Source of the DNA: Rhynchosporium graminicola
Lineage: Eukaryota > Ascomycota > Leotiomycetes > Helotiales > Ploettnerulaceae
Reading direction: 5' to 3'
DNA: 64,000 nt
Assembly: GCA_900074885.1 (NCBI GenBank)
Contig: FJUW01000043.1
Coordinates: 124,001-188,000 of the forward strand
Shown here: piece by piece, positions 32,295-43,122 of the stretch
Layout of the letters: every line of letters begins with the position of its first letter
Numbering within the stretch: the stretch's first letter is position 1
Program-made: the position numbers and the translations under genes
The notes under the pieces: generated by a model
Seen by the model: the letters and a program-made list of their open reading frames with translations, nothing else
What the model was told of the DNA's origin: nothing
Databases searched by the model: none

Positions 32295-32678
32295 TTAAAA
32301 CCGCCTCAGGAATCCGAGCAATGAGCGAGGATATGAAGTCTTCTGTTCATTGCTTACGCTGCTATAGCCTATAGCCACAAGATTCTTGATTCTTTTGGCT
32401 GTTGTCATAGTAGCAATAGTTAACGAAAATAGTGCAGTAAACAACGCAACTATACCAAGTCACTTCAACATATCTTGAACAAAATACAACACAATCACAA
32501 CCAAGACAGGAGGAGAATGCGCTGAAAAAATAGTGCCCATGATATCTGGCGCCTTCACTATTTTCCATTCATAGTGACTGTGAACATTATTTTCTGCATC
32601 GGAAGTAGATTGGAATCTTAAGTTGTATCTGTGATAAAAATTAACCATATAAAAATTAACCATAGGCTTCTGATTCAA
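32295..32678 (-). pseudogene. DUF6594-like membrane protein fragment, nonsense mutation
   Basis: The C-terminal part of the fungal DUF6594 family, whose members end in three membrane helices. The frame reads SAHSPPVLVVIVLYFVQDML, K, then a TGA stop at 32458-32460, and continues in the same frame with LGIVALFTALFSLTIATMTT and AKRIKNLVAIG, ending at TAA 32295-32297. Family members have an arginine at the TGA position, so a single CGA-to-TGA change explains the break. The usual cytoplasmic N-terminal half is missing upstream. Family recognition is from the helix pattern and is moderate. Confidence 0.55.
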
Positions 32679-35600
32679 TTGCCTAAATGAGTTTTATACA
32701 GGGTGAGGAGCAAGAGAGAGGGGATCCTTCCCATATCATCATGTATCTTTGCGTCAGATCTCTAATGGGATTGCCTTGTCCTTCAGAGATGAACTAATTC
32801 TATAGAGCTAGGTTAAGATCTCCAGCTTCAGGCTCATCAAATTCAGCAAGTTATCGTTGCTATAACAAAAATGTCAAACAACCATCTAGAAGGATGGTCA
32901 GTCAGCAAAGCAGTCCACTTCAAGCACTTTGTTATTAAATGCACCCCACAGTATTCTTCTAGCTTTTCTCTCGAGCACAGCACAGTATAACATTGGTCAC
33001 TAGGCGCATTTCCATTCTTCTTGTTCAGCGATTATCGATTTCTCGAGAATTTCGTCCTTTGGGTCTCACTAGAAGCGAGGTCTTGAGCGTAGTTTGTGTC
33101 AAGTCGGTGCTCAAGTTCTATAGTTTCTGCTGGTAAGTACAAGATATTTCAAGCACAGCTTGCTGAGAACTGCCAGTAGATTGATTCGAGATTCGGAGTT
33201 CTTAGCTTGGAAAGCTGTAAGATATGAATAGCCCGCCATCGGACTTTCGGAACCGTGCGCCTCCATCGGGTCTCCGGAATTTTCTGTAAATATTAATTGA
33301 AGGATTTGAGGAGTGGAACATTAGACAAAGTGCACCTGTTTCAAATCAGTCCGCAAGACTGCGTTGAGAAGGCTACAGCTGCGCCACGCAGCCTGAACAA
33401 AATTATTGGGCAATTTGCACCTCTTACGGCTCCCTGTAGTCCGAACGTGATCAAACGTATCAATCTCAGCCGAACTCTCTGAATTCAAAGTTGTTTGTTG
33501 CGTACAGGTCTCATAAGTGTTTCTTTATCCCTTTTCTTGACTCCCGCATCCACTTTCAGTTTACCGCAAGCGAGGGACCCACCTGTTTGTCAACAATGCG
33601 ATTCTATATACCCGACGGGAATCCAACCAAAAGACCGGAGGCAACGTCAATTTTAAAAGAAGCGATTGCAAATTCTAGCTCTTCATCAAAGCCCTCACCT
33701 TCTCTGGCACTATCACGCATATGTTCCCCGGAACTTGTTCGGATTTTCTTTCTTCTTCGCGCCGGCTTGACTGATGATCTCGAGAAAATTGACCACAGTC
33801 ATATGTCAAATCTCGATTCTGGAGACCAACCCATGACTCTGAAACGTGGCGAGACTTGCATCTGTAGCTGTAGGCTGTCTCGATTTATCAGTGATTGTAG
33901 CACGTTCAGCCGCAGTAAGTCTAGATCTTTGCACCATCAATGTTGCAGCCCAAGGTTGACACAGTTCTAATATAATCCTTCTCTCCATCTCTCTCAGAGG
34001 CCTAATTTGTATAAATTACTGATCAAGACACGGTCTTTCATCTGAAGGTTTTCTAATGACATCTCTTGAGCGAATCGTGGATGTATGAAATATGAAAGCA
34101 GAACTCGATCTGTTACCTCCGATTGACTACTATCTGTAATTGGCCAATGGTCTCACCCAGTAGGAAAGATCTTTCAAATTCCGCCGCTCTGTCCACATCA
34201 ATATGAGTGCCGTGCATTTGAGGATTGGAAATTTCTGCTATTGCCCCGTATCTCTCTACAGGGTAACTTCCTGGAGCATGGAATTGGGAAACGTATAGTC
34301 TATTAGGTCATGAGTATCCCCCATAGTACCAAAGATCACCCCACACAGGCGGATCTCGTTCACCAGAAGACCACTCGTTGTGAAGCTTGTTTTCCACCTT
34401 CGGAACCAGAGTTTTTGGGACAGAAGACGAGATTTTTGCAACCATCAGGAGACCCAGTGATCGAAAAGTACACAGATATCGACACTTGGACACTATGACG
34501 GTACAAATATTAGATCTACCTCATTTGAATGCCACATCAACCCCAGAAACCATAAAGATCGATTCGACAATGTCGAATTCGTTGGACAATGTCGAAAACA
34601 GATGCCGTCGTCGCTTATCGTCTATCCTACTTCAATCATGTCTTCTCATTCTCAATTTTTGCATTTGTGATTCCAAGGAAAGCGTAGACGCCATCTCGAC
34701 TATCAGTGCTTCAAGAAATTTCTCAGCGGTAGATAAAACCCTCAAATGTCAGGGTTCTTACATTCCTCATGCGAACTGCCTCGTGATACAACGTCTAGGA
34801 ATCCCTGAATCCCGTTTTTCCTCTAAAATATCTTGGCTAGTAAGGATAAAACATGCCAAAATGTAGCTGAATAGTAAGCTACTTATCGAGCTATCTCTAT
34901 CAAATCGAAGTGGCTGAAATATACCGTGTCTGTTCAAATGCGCTGGGCTGTTGATTTTGGTCGCAAATACCTGAAAGTCATGAACAGATTTTCCATGATT
35001 TCAACCACATGGCCGGCCATTAACCCGATCGACTCGAATCTCGCGCTTCTGGGTCGCATCTCTCTATGCGAAGTGAAGTGCTTCGTGGGGCTGAATCTAA
35101 ACAAATTAGAAATGGTAGAATTCTCACAGATATCTCTTGAAAGAGACTGCGTTTACCTGGGCTATCATCGTATAGACAATAGAGCTCAAGAGGACAGAGA
35201 ATCGGGTGTGCAAGATCTCCAGGCGCAAGTATTTCAACACTCTGTCAGTCCTCTTCTGCCAACGAAGAGAGGGTGTAAGGGAGCATGTCACGAGCAGGTA
35301 GTTGCATATCAATGTCATACTTTCAGGAGAGCCAGAGTCTTCACGAGAGGAAGTGGACCACTTAAGCAGAAGGGTGAACGAATCATGATTTCTTCGATAC
35401 AAAAAGGATTGCAATCACGAATTCAAGAACGTGGTATGTTACATCGTCGATCCCTGCTCCGCTAAATGTGCATGCGTGAGTTCGAGGAACATAGTACCTT
35501 AGCAGTGGAAAGCTCATACTAGCTAGCTGAACAGTCTTTACTTCAAAACTTCCCTCATGCGTAACGTAGAGTAGCAAATTTAGCCAGGTAGAAAAGAAAG

Positions 35601-36910
35601 GTCATCTAGCAAGTCGAAGTCAGTCAACACAAGAAAACATGGAAACCACAATCTTGAAGCTCAAGCTAACCTGTTCACCCAGCCCCCAAACCGGACAGGG
35701 CAAGTTTTCAATCCTCAATCCTGAACGAATGTAAACGAACGTCCTATATCCGAACAATAGCCGGACTTCTTTTCTTTTGTTGCACGTCGTGAAATTTCAA
35801 TGTCACGAAACCATTCGGTAACATAAAGTGACAATGTTAGATAACTCTATCCCAAATCCCGACCGCTGCTTTTAGCTGTACAACGAATGTAAAGGTTTTG
35901 CTGCACGCCGTCTTTCTTCAATGTCATGAAAATATGTGGTGACATTGCTGAAGTGCGATTCTTGGGGTACTGGTTTTTCCCATCTAGGAAGGGGTGTGAA
36001 CATGAGGGCTTTACTGGAAACGAATGAATGGTCTGGCTGCGTGTTTTGAATGGAGGTGTGTTATGTCGATTTACTTGTAAATAGATAGGTACCTAGGCTT
36101 GACCTAGGCATTTTCTATGTATCTAACTTTCTACTCCAGAGGAGCTCCAGAGGAGAGAATCGTTATATTACCCATCATAAGTCAAGTATCTATCCAGGGT
36201 AAGTATTTAAATTCATCCTTGAAGCAGCAAGGGCAGCAGGATCTAATGAGAATTGTTGGTCTTGGCACGAGAATCACCAGATGATATGCATAAGACTCCC
36301 TCCCTTTTGTCCTAAAAGCAGGTAGCACTGGGCAGGTTGGAGATACTTCTAGGTATTGATCCCGTAGTTCTCAAAGTAGGGCTCTGTAGGCCAGTAGTGG
36401 AGTGGAAGTGCCGACTCCGTTTGACAAACTTCAACCAGCTCACGTTAATCTGCAGAATCGCTCCTTCCGGCCATCCTGGCTTACATTTCGTGCAAACCTC
36501 TCTTGTACTGTAGCATCTCTTGACGACATGTAGAGACGAGGGAAGACACAGCGATCACAAAGGGATCAGCTCTGAGTGATTCTCCTCCCCCACCACCCAG
36601 CTTCCCCTCGGGTTCAAGATTTCTCGCAGCATCACTTTTTACTTCTGGCATCTTGCGTTCCACCAACGTTTTCAGCACATCACAGTAGTGAAATTTACAG
36701 TAGTGAGAGACCATCCAGTTCAAGAAATTTGGTTTGCATTTGACGTTATATCTTCGTCGGGTATCTGACTCCTTGACTCTTCCATCCCGGTAAGTCATCC
36801 CAAACTCCAGCGCTAAATGCAGATGAAGTGAACTATGTAGAGGCAATTACATCCCCAATATCGTATCTTACTAACACCAAGCCCGTCATAAGGTCCCCAC
36901 AACCATCGCC
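32679..36910. other. 4.2 kb gene-free region
   Basis: Open frames such as 33491-33970, 34387-34866 and 34926-35465 (plus) and 36481-36846 (minus) have no family motif, conserved composition or good splice signals; I call none. The stretch looks like decayed accessory DNA. The last 600 bp are the 3' flank of RAD26. Confidence 0.45.
35735..35960. repeat. Diverged tandem duplication, about 120 bp unit
   Basis: Segment 35777-35835 (TTTGTTGCACGTCGT, TTCAATGTCACGAAA, GTGACAATG) recurs at 35897-35955 as TTTGCTGCACGCCGT, TTCAATGTCATGAAA, GTGACATTG. Each is preceded by an AACGAATGTAAA segment. Similar TGTCA/TGACA blocks occur inside the element at 11387-11729. Confidence 0.5.
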
Positions 36911-39900
36911 CTACTTGAATTCATCCTTCAAAATCCATCTTCCTCTCATTCGCAAATTGTTGCCCTTCTCAAGATATGCAATCTCCCCAAGCATGTGCTT
37001 GAACTGAGCTGACTGCTGATCGGTCGTACACATGCGATTGAAGTGATTAACCAAAGCCTGGCTGGGCACGGAACCACCTTGTGCTCGGATGAAGTCTCGA
37101 ATGAGCTTCATGAAGTCCTTCGCCGGACGTGCAGGTCTATCTCCAGCACCAGGCGTCCCTGATCGCGAACTACTAGCACTTCCAGGAATCGTGATGCCCT
37201 GTCGACCTGCAAGACCAGAAAGCACTGCAGCGGACGATCCTCCAGCACCGCGACGGTTGTTAACGGGTCTTCCTGCAGAGCCAAACTCGCCTGTCCAGGT
37301 CACGGTGCCGGGTGCGATGTTTTGAGCGGCCACGCCAGCTCTGCGGAGAGAAGCAGCGGCTTCGGCGGCGACTTTCTTGGCTTCTCGCTCGATCATCCCG
37401 CGGTCAGCTGTGATTTTTCGCTTTCCGTTGATGATTTGGTCGTGCTCTAGAGCACTGTGAACGCCAGAGCGAGCGAAGATACCTTCCATGAGTCTTGCTT
37501 CATCGGAGGTTGGCTTTTCTTCTTCCGGGTCACCATGGAACGCTTCAAGACTAGCGACTCCCGTGAGGTTTCGAACTTCGATCTCTGCATCTCCTTGTCC
37601 TGAACCGGAAGCCTGAGTAACGCCTTGAGAGACGACATCATTCTGGACGGCAGTAGCTGATGCAGCACTCTGTATAGCAAGGTTGTCCTCCAAAGCTGCT
37701 GGCTCGGGTGTCTTGCGGAATTGGACTTCGGTACCCTTGAACATCTCCCCAGTCTCAGTAGTGCCATCTTCTGTGCCTCCGAGTGTGAAGAGGTCATAAA
37801 GGTCCTTCATGTGAAAATTTGCTTGCTGAGTTGGATCTTTCAATATCTTGTTCGTCAAGAATTGCTTGAAGATCTGGCGATGGTAAATCTTCTCCTCAAT
37901 AGTGCCTGCGGTCATGAGACGGTAGATTGTGACCTCTTTCTTTTGACCTAAACGCCATGCACGTTCTCGAGCTTGAATATCCGTAGATGGATTCCAATCA
38001 GGGTCGAAGATGATAACCCGGTTTGCTCCTGTCAAGTTGACGCCAAGACCTCCAACCTTGGTAGTGAGCAGGAAGACGTGAAGATCAGGATCGTTGTTGA
38101 AGCGGTCGACGAGGGCCTGTCTATCCTTGATCGGAGTTTTTCCATCCATCCGTAAATAGTTGAACCCACCCAGTCCTTTGATGAAGTCCTCGATGATGTC
38201 AAGCATCTGCACACCTTGGCTGAAGAGAAGTGTTTTGTGCTTGAATCCCTTCCACATCTCCAGCAGAGCCTTGACAACTTGGAGCTTCCCAGATTTGTTT
38301 GGGTTCCCGTACTTGTAGCCTGGCTTGCCCTGCAATCTTTCATCAAGTAAATCTGGGTGATTGCAGATTTTTCGCAAGATGGTGATGCCGGAAAATGACT
38401 TCGTTGTGCGATTCATAATGGAAGTCATCTCATCCGAAGATAGAAACATCTCGTAGGCGTCTCGCTGGGGCTTCGTGAGCTTGCAGAATAGAACTTGCTC
38501 ACTCTTCTTCGGTAAATCAGATGCAACATCAACCTTCAATCTTTGCAAGAGATATGGACTAATGGCGGATTTCAATGTCTCTGCGCACTTGGTGGCTGTC
38601 AGGACCTGCAAGTTGGTAGCGTTGGCGTAACCACCAAGTTTGATCGGAACTTCAAAAGCCATTCGGAAATTGACGAGAGTGCCAAGTCGCATAGGGAAGA
38701 CGAAGTCGAAGAGGGACCAGAGTTCAGTCAAATTGTTCTGCATTGGCGTGCCAGAGAGAATGACTCGATTTGGCGTACGAAGCTCCTTGCAGTGGATGGT
38801 GATGGTGGTATTTGGGTTGCGAATTTTGTGACCCTCGTCCAACACAACATAATCCCAATCAACCGGGATAAGAACGTCGGAGTAGGTTTGTAGGCCGGCA
38901 TATGTAGTAACAAGAACGTGTCCATGTTGCTTTACTCGATCGACGATCTTCTTGGCTGCCTTTGAAGATTTTGGCCTTTGGCCACCACGCCCGTACAACT
39001 CCTCAACTTCGTCAAATCGGCTCTCACTTCTGACGTTCATCATACCGCTTCCTGAGCTATGGAGAATAGAGACTCGTAGTGGTGGCCACCAACGGTGAAA
39101 TTCGTTAACCCATTGTCGAAGAACAGTCGCAGGCGCAACAACGATGATGGGCTTCGTGAGCTTCTTGCTATAGTGTAGGCCAGCCAGAAATGAGATTATC
39201 TGAATTGTCTTACCAAGTCCCATCTCATCACCAATGATACCGCCGACTTGCTGGGCATAAAGCTCCCCAAGCCATTGTACACCTGTCTTTTGGTAATCGA
39301 ACAGTGCTGGATAGACATCTCCTGGGAGCTTAATACCATTTTCGAACTGATGATCAGGGGCATCAGGGCATGGCTTGAACCATTCCTCTTCATTGTTTCC
39401 GGCCGTCTGGTCTCCGTCCAGTTCACCTTGATCCAACCTGCCAAGTCTTGCTGCTCTTCTCTTCTCAACCCAGCTGTTTAGACGAGCCTGATACATTTCC
39501 TCATTGCCATCATCAATCGCCGCAAAGTCAACTTTGTCATCCGCCTTTGCCTTACCGGCACGTCGCTTCTTGGTCTCTTTAAAAGCGATGGCATCCGAAT
39601 CATCCTCCTCCTCAAATTCGTCATGATCACCGCTAGAAACCTCTGGTGCAAAATCACCTTCCTCATCCGCGGGCGGTTGACGAGCGCGTGGAGTCGATGA
39701 GCCAGATCCGTTGTTCAACTTTTTCTTCTTTCGAGGACGAAGACCAAACTCCTCTTCAACAACTGCGGGTGCGTCGCTTCCGGCGAAGCCTGGTAGTCGC
39801 AGATTCTGGTGAGATCTAGGCTCTGCATCGGGGGCCTCCTCTTGGTTTTCTGCCTCGGCCTCCTCCTCAGCATCCATCAACACTGACGACAGATTTGTCT

Positions 39901-40534
39901 GAACAGCATCCGACTCCCGACCAGCTACGCGCGAGAAGGGTGTGATCTTGCCGGTACGGATGAGGAAGTCCCGTTGACTCTCATTCGGCATCCGCTTGTT
40001 GCCAGCCACGTCTCCATCCTCTGCTCCATCAGTTGTATGTCGCGCATTGATTCTGCCTTGGATATCGGAGACGTCCTTCTTGAGAGCAGATATATCGTCG
40101 TTTATTTGTGCGACCTCCTCTAAGCACTGCTTGCGCAAGGTCGGGGTATTCGCGAGATTCTTCAATCGTTGCAGCTTCTTCTGTTTTTCGCCCTCGAGCT
40201 TCTCCATATTGCCATTGGCCTTTGAGATCCTCTTTTCATCCCGCTCATCCTCCAACTCAATCATCACCTGCTTCGCCTGATTTGTGATGTCCCGCTCCAA
40301 ATCGCCTTGCTCCCGAACGTTCTCTGTCAAACCCTCGAGGGCAGAAGCTTCGTCCATGGCGACTCTTCTACTCGCAGGTTCCACTTCATCCTCTGCAGCC
40401 TCATCTGCACACGCTGCAATAGCCTCACCGATCGAAGTCGTAGTCAGTAAGTGTGGCTTGCCGTTGCTCTCGATTGTATTAGGAGGGCTTGAAGTTGAGT
40501 CTGGAAATTCCGGAGTATCGATGGGGAGATCCAT
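36911..40534 (-). CDS. RAD26: RAD26/CSB (ERCC6) transcription-coupled repair ATPase
   Basis: SWI2/SNF2 DNA translocase that rescues or removes RNA polymerase II stalled at DNA damage. Single exon, 1207 residues, matching fungal Rad26/Rhp26. The N-terminal coiled coil spans about residues 90-165. Acidic linkers and a basic nuclear signal RPRKKKKLNN follow (about 266). The ATPase core starts near 405: GDEMGLGKTIQ (435-445, Walker A), VLDEGHKIRN (564-573, DEGH box) and LSGTPMQNNLTELW (593-606). Helicase C region is about 745-900, with QARERAWRLGQ (854-864, motif VI). The C-terminus ends in a small winged-helix-like basic region. Start at 40534 is the first ATG and gives the complete family length. 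Divergent from YAK1, 2.6 kb away. Confidence 0.96.
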   Translation of the reverse strand: MDLPIDTPEFPDSTSSPPNTIESNGKPHLLTTTSIGEAIAACADEAAEDEVEPASRRVAMDEASALEGLTENVREQGDLERDITNQAKQVMIELEDERDEKRISKANGNMEKLEGEKQKKLQRLKNLANTPTLRKQCLEEVAQINDDISALKKDVSDIQGRINARHTTDGAEDGDVAGNKRMPNESQRDFLIRTGKITPFSRVAGRESDAVQTNLSSVLMDAEEEAEAENQEEAPDAEPRSHQNLRLPGFAGSDAPAVVEEEFGLRPRKKKKLNNGSGSSTPRARQPPADEEGDFAPEVSSGDHDEFEEEDDSDAIAFKETKKRRAGKAKADDKVDFAAIDDGNEEMYQARLNSWVEKRRAARLGRLDQGELDGDQTAGNNEEEWFKPCPDAPDHQFENGIKLPGDVYPALFDYQKTGVQWLGELYAQQVGGIIGDEMGLGKTIQIISFLAGLHYSKKLTKPIIVVAPATVLRQWVNEFHRWWPPLRVSILHSSGSGMMNVRSESRFDEVEELYGRGGQRPKSSKAAKKIVDRVKQHGHVLVTTYAGLQTYSDVLIPVDWDYVVLDEGHKIRNPNTTITIHCKELRTPNRVILSGTPMQNNLTELWSLFDFVFPMRLGTLVNFRMAFEVPIKLGGYANATNLQVLTATKCAETLKSAISPYLLQRLKVDVASDLPKKSEQVLFCKLTKPQRDAYEMFLSSDEMTSIMNRTTKSFSGITILRKICNHPDLLDERLQGKPGYKYGNPNKSGKLQVVKALLEMWKGFKHKTLLFSQGVQMLDIIEDFIKGLGGFNYLRMDGKTPIKDRQALVDRFNNDPDLHVFLLTTKVGGLGVNLTGANRVIIFDPDWNPSTDIQARERAWRLGQKKEVTIYRLMTAGTIEEKIYHRQIFKQFLTNKILKDPTQQANFHMKDLYDLFTLGGTEDGTTETGEMFKGTEVQFRKTPEPAALEDNLAIQSAASATAVQNDVVSQGVTQASGSGQGDAEIEVRNLTGVASLEAFHGDPEEEKPTSDEARLMEGIFARSGVHSALEHDQIINGKRKITADRGMIEREAKKVAAEAAASLRRAGVAAQNIAPGTVTWTGEFGSAGRPVNNRRGAGGSSAAVLSGLAGRQGITIPGSASSSRSGTPGAGDRPARPAKDFMKLIRDFIRAQGGSVPSQALVNHFNRMCTTDQQSAQFKHMLGEIAYLEKGNNLRMRGRWILKDEFK

Positions 40535-43122
40535 CTTGCTGTGTTGTGTTTGGAAGTGGTTTGACAGAGGTTGTAGAATTCGAATCGCAGAAGCAAAAGA
40601 AATCAGACTTTATCTGCCATTTGTGGTAGGTGAATGTTTGGGCACTGCGGCTACAAGGTGAATTCGAGTGGGGGTGAGTATATTTAAGGACGTAGAGCAA
40701 AGGTGAAATCAAGTCTATTAATTTCAATAAGCTTAGCTTAGTTCAGTTCCACACTTCCCTCTATCGCAATTCTTGAGAGCAAGTGAGAGAAATTTGAAAG
40801 GAGAGATAGAAAACGATTGAATTAAGGTGGCAAGTGTAGATAGAATGCGTCATTTCAAGAGACGAGGCTCTACACCTGCAATCTGGACATTTGCCCCACA
40901 AAATAGCGCGCTTCCCTTCGCGTGGTAATGTGACTGACTGCACTTCAGCCTCGCTTCTTTTCTTCATATGACAATATTTCCTAGGATTTAGACAGACGAC
41001 TCTGCCTTACGGAGTCTCTACATCTGAGTACATCTAAATGTCAATGATTCATTGTATTTGTGACCATCTCTGGTCTAAGATTGTAGATTGGCAGCTACTC
41101 TTATCTTAAGTGAAGCGATCCTAAGCCTTTGCGTATGGAAGAAGTATCTATAGCTGAGTGCCTAACGAGCCCATACATCTAATGAGCCCATATATCAGAA
41201 ATTATACATATGTAACATGCATATAACCACAATGCTCCAAGCACAGGCACAGTAACTTATCCACCCAATTACTTGGCATATTTTTGATAATGAGAATTGC
41301 TTCGGGTCTTGTATTACTTTATGCACAGATTCGCTTGTTTGCCCTGTCACATGGCGAGCAACAAACTGTCTGGTAATAAAATGAGTTTTGACAAGCACAG
41401 TAATTTTTTGGACTCGTAAAAAGACCGGTTTGCAAAGCTCTTGATAATGCGTGTAGAGCAAGGATCACTGAAATTTTGCGGCTTCTGGATAGCAACTGAA
41501 ATATAAGTACGCAAGTGCAATTTGAGTAAGGTTTGCCTCTGTTTGTATGGGACATAATTGGAAGATATTCGAAGCATATCAAGTCTTACAGTTCTGTAGT
41601 CTATAGCGTTTACTTGGGGTGGTAGCAGGCGCTAGTTAGAAGTATTACCTGCCTGTTTTTGGAAGCCTTTGCTTGTACTCAGTACTAGGTAGTAACTCTA
41701 TATGAGTGGTACCGACATGCACATATTTCCCAACAAGCAGCATGATCAGCTCAAATGTGGCTCGTCATAACTATCGCATAATCTTATGGGAAGCCTGAAT
41801 TGCAAGATTAGAAAGGAGCAGTTTTTCATCAATTAGCTAGGCTGCGGATTCCGTACTTTGCGTTTCGTTATGGAAACTTCCAACGTTGCCAAGATGCCAA
41901 GGTGATGCAAAGGAAGTGACAAGTGAGGGATCCTCAAGACAGGAGGATGCGAGAATAATGATTGTTTTACAAGGTGTATCATGGTACTGTACTGGACGTT
42001 GGAGTTTTTATCTTATAGATCTCGATATACAGAGTTGCGATGAGTATAGGCACCTACCTAAGAAAGAAGGACTGTGTAGGAGATTAGGCCGAACTGTAAA
42101 TGGCAAAGCCATATTGATTTTATACCCGAGAAAGCTAATTTCACAGGTGCTGGCTGGGCCTGGAACCAGATGAAAGGCCCACGCTCAAGTCCTTTTCTTC
42201 CAGTTCGTTACTTGTCTTGACTCCCAACGCAGCCGACCCAGTACAGTCAGTGCAGCCTGACCTCGCGAGGCAAAGATAGAAAGAAGTAAAAGAAGTAAAA
42301 TATCACTTTGGACTAGAAGCTTCATGCAGAGATTGTAAGTGAAGTGCATATAGAACGGCAGTGATAGGAACTATGAGTCGGCTGTCCGAAGGGTGTTTTC
42401 CATTCATTTCCATTGTTCCGCAGTAGCCCGCTCAGCTTGTGATGCCAGTTGTTGCTCCAATTGCACTATATTATAGGCATTGTGCTATACGTGTCTTGAA
42501 ATCATTTGCTAAAATAATGTCACCGTTCCTGTTCCTTTCTTCTCGCATCTCATCTCATCTTATCTCGTCAAAGACAAAGGGAACGGAGAGGGGGATCTGA
42601 GAAGGCACCTGGGTAGCTCCATCAACCGCCAACCGCCAACCGCTCAGGCATCTACCTCGCTCAGTCACTTTCCTCCACGCTAGATGCGCTTCGAGACAAG
42701 ACAGGACAGGGCAAGACAAGACAAGGACCCGTCAAACATCCCTCCTTCACACCTGAACCTCCATCTCCACCTCCACCTCCACCTCCTCGTCCATCTCTAC
42801 CACCTCACTCCCCCAATTATCTCTCGCACCGCCATGAATCGCTGACACGCAACTGTATCTCTACGGGCTGCATCTGCCTGCCTCTCTTGGAGGCTTCTCT
42901 CCTTCCTGCGACGCGTTCCTAGTCCACTGGTCGCTCGCATACTACCTAGCTAGGTAGCTGGGTACCTTTCATCTTCATCGCATTTCACCTTGGGTACCTA
43001 TCTCATCACAGGTGCGACGCTTGTGCTTCAAAGGTAGCTTCGCAAACAACAGCTTCCCAGCCCAACCTAACACCTTTTTCCACCTACTCATCCACGATAC
43101 CTCCCTACGAATCCGATTAATC
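40535..43122. other. 2.6 kb divergent intergenic region RAD26-YAK1
   Basis: No gene recognised; small frames at 40761-40967, 41195-41582 and 41886-42173 lack motifs. The last 600 bp before YAK1 are rich in C and T, including CCTCCACCTCCACCTCC-like runs at 42755-42815 and an AACCGCC triplication at 42625-42645. That fits a long YAK1 leader or promoter. AT-rich sequence between about 41 and 42 kb may be an old insertion. Confidence 0.5.

Noticed and set aside
34308..34493. Second UstYa-like fragment on the minus strand
   Set aside because: A weak resemblance in the HNEWSSGERDPPVWGDLWYY segment but no HxxHC motif or membrane helix.
33491..35465. Genes in the three open frames on the plus strand
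   Set aside because: Open frames of 159-179 codons on the plus strand with equally long frames opposite, no family features and no consistent splicing.
36481..36846. 121-codon frame downstream of RAD26
   Set aside because: Same strand as RAD26 in its 3' flank, composition not protein-like; likely chance.
43012..43122. YAK1 start at the upstream ATG
   Set aside because: The extra 37 residues do not resemble the family and probably belong to the 5' leader.
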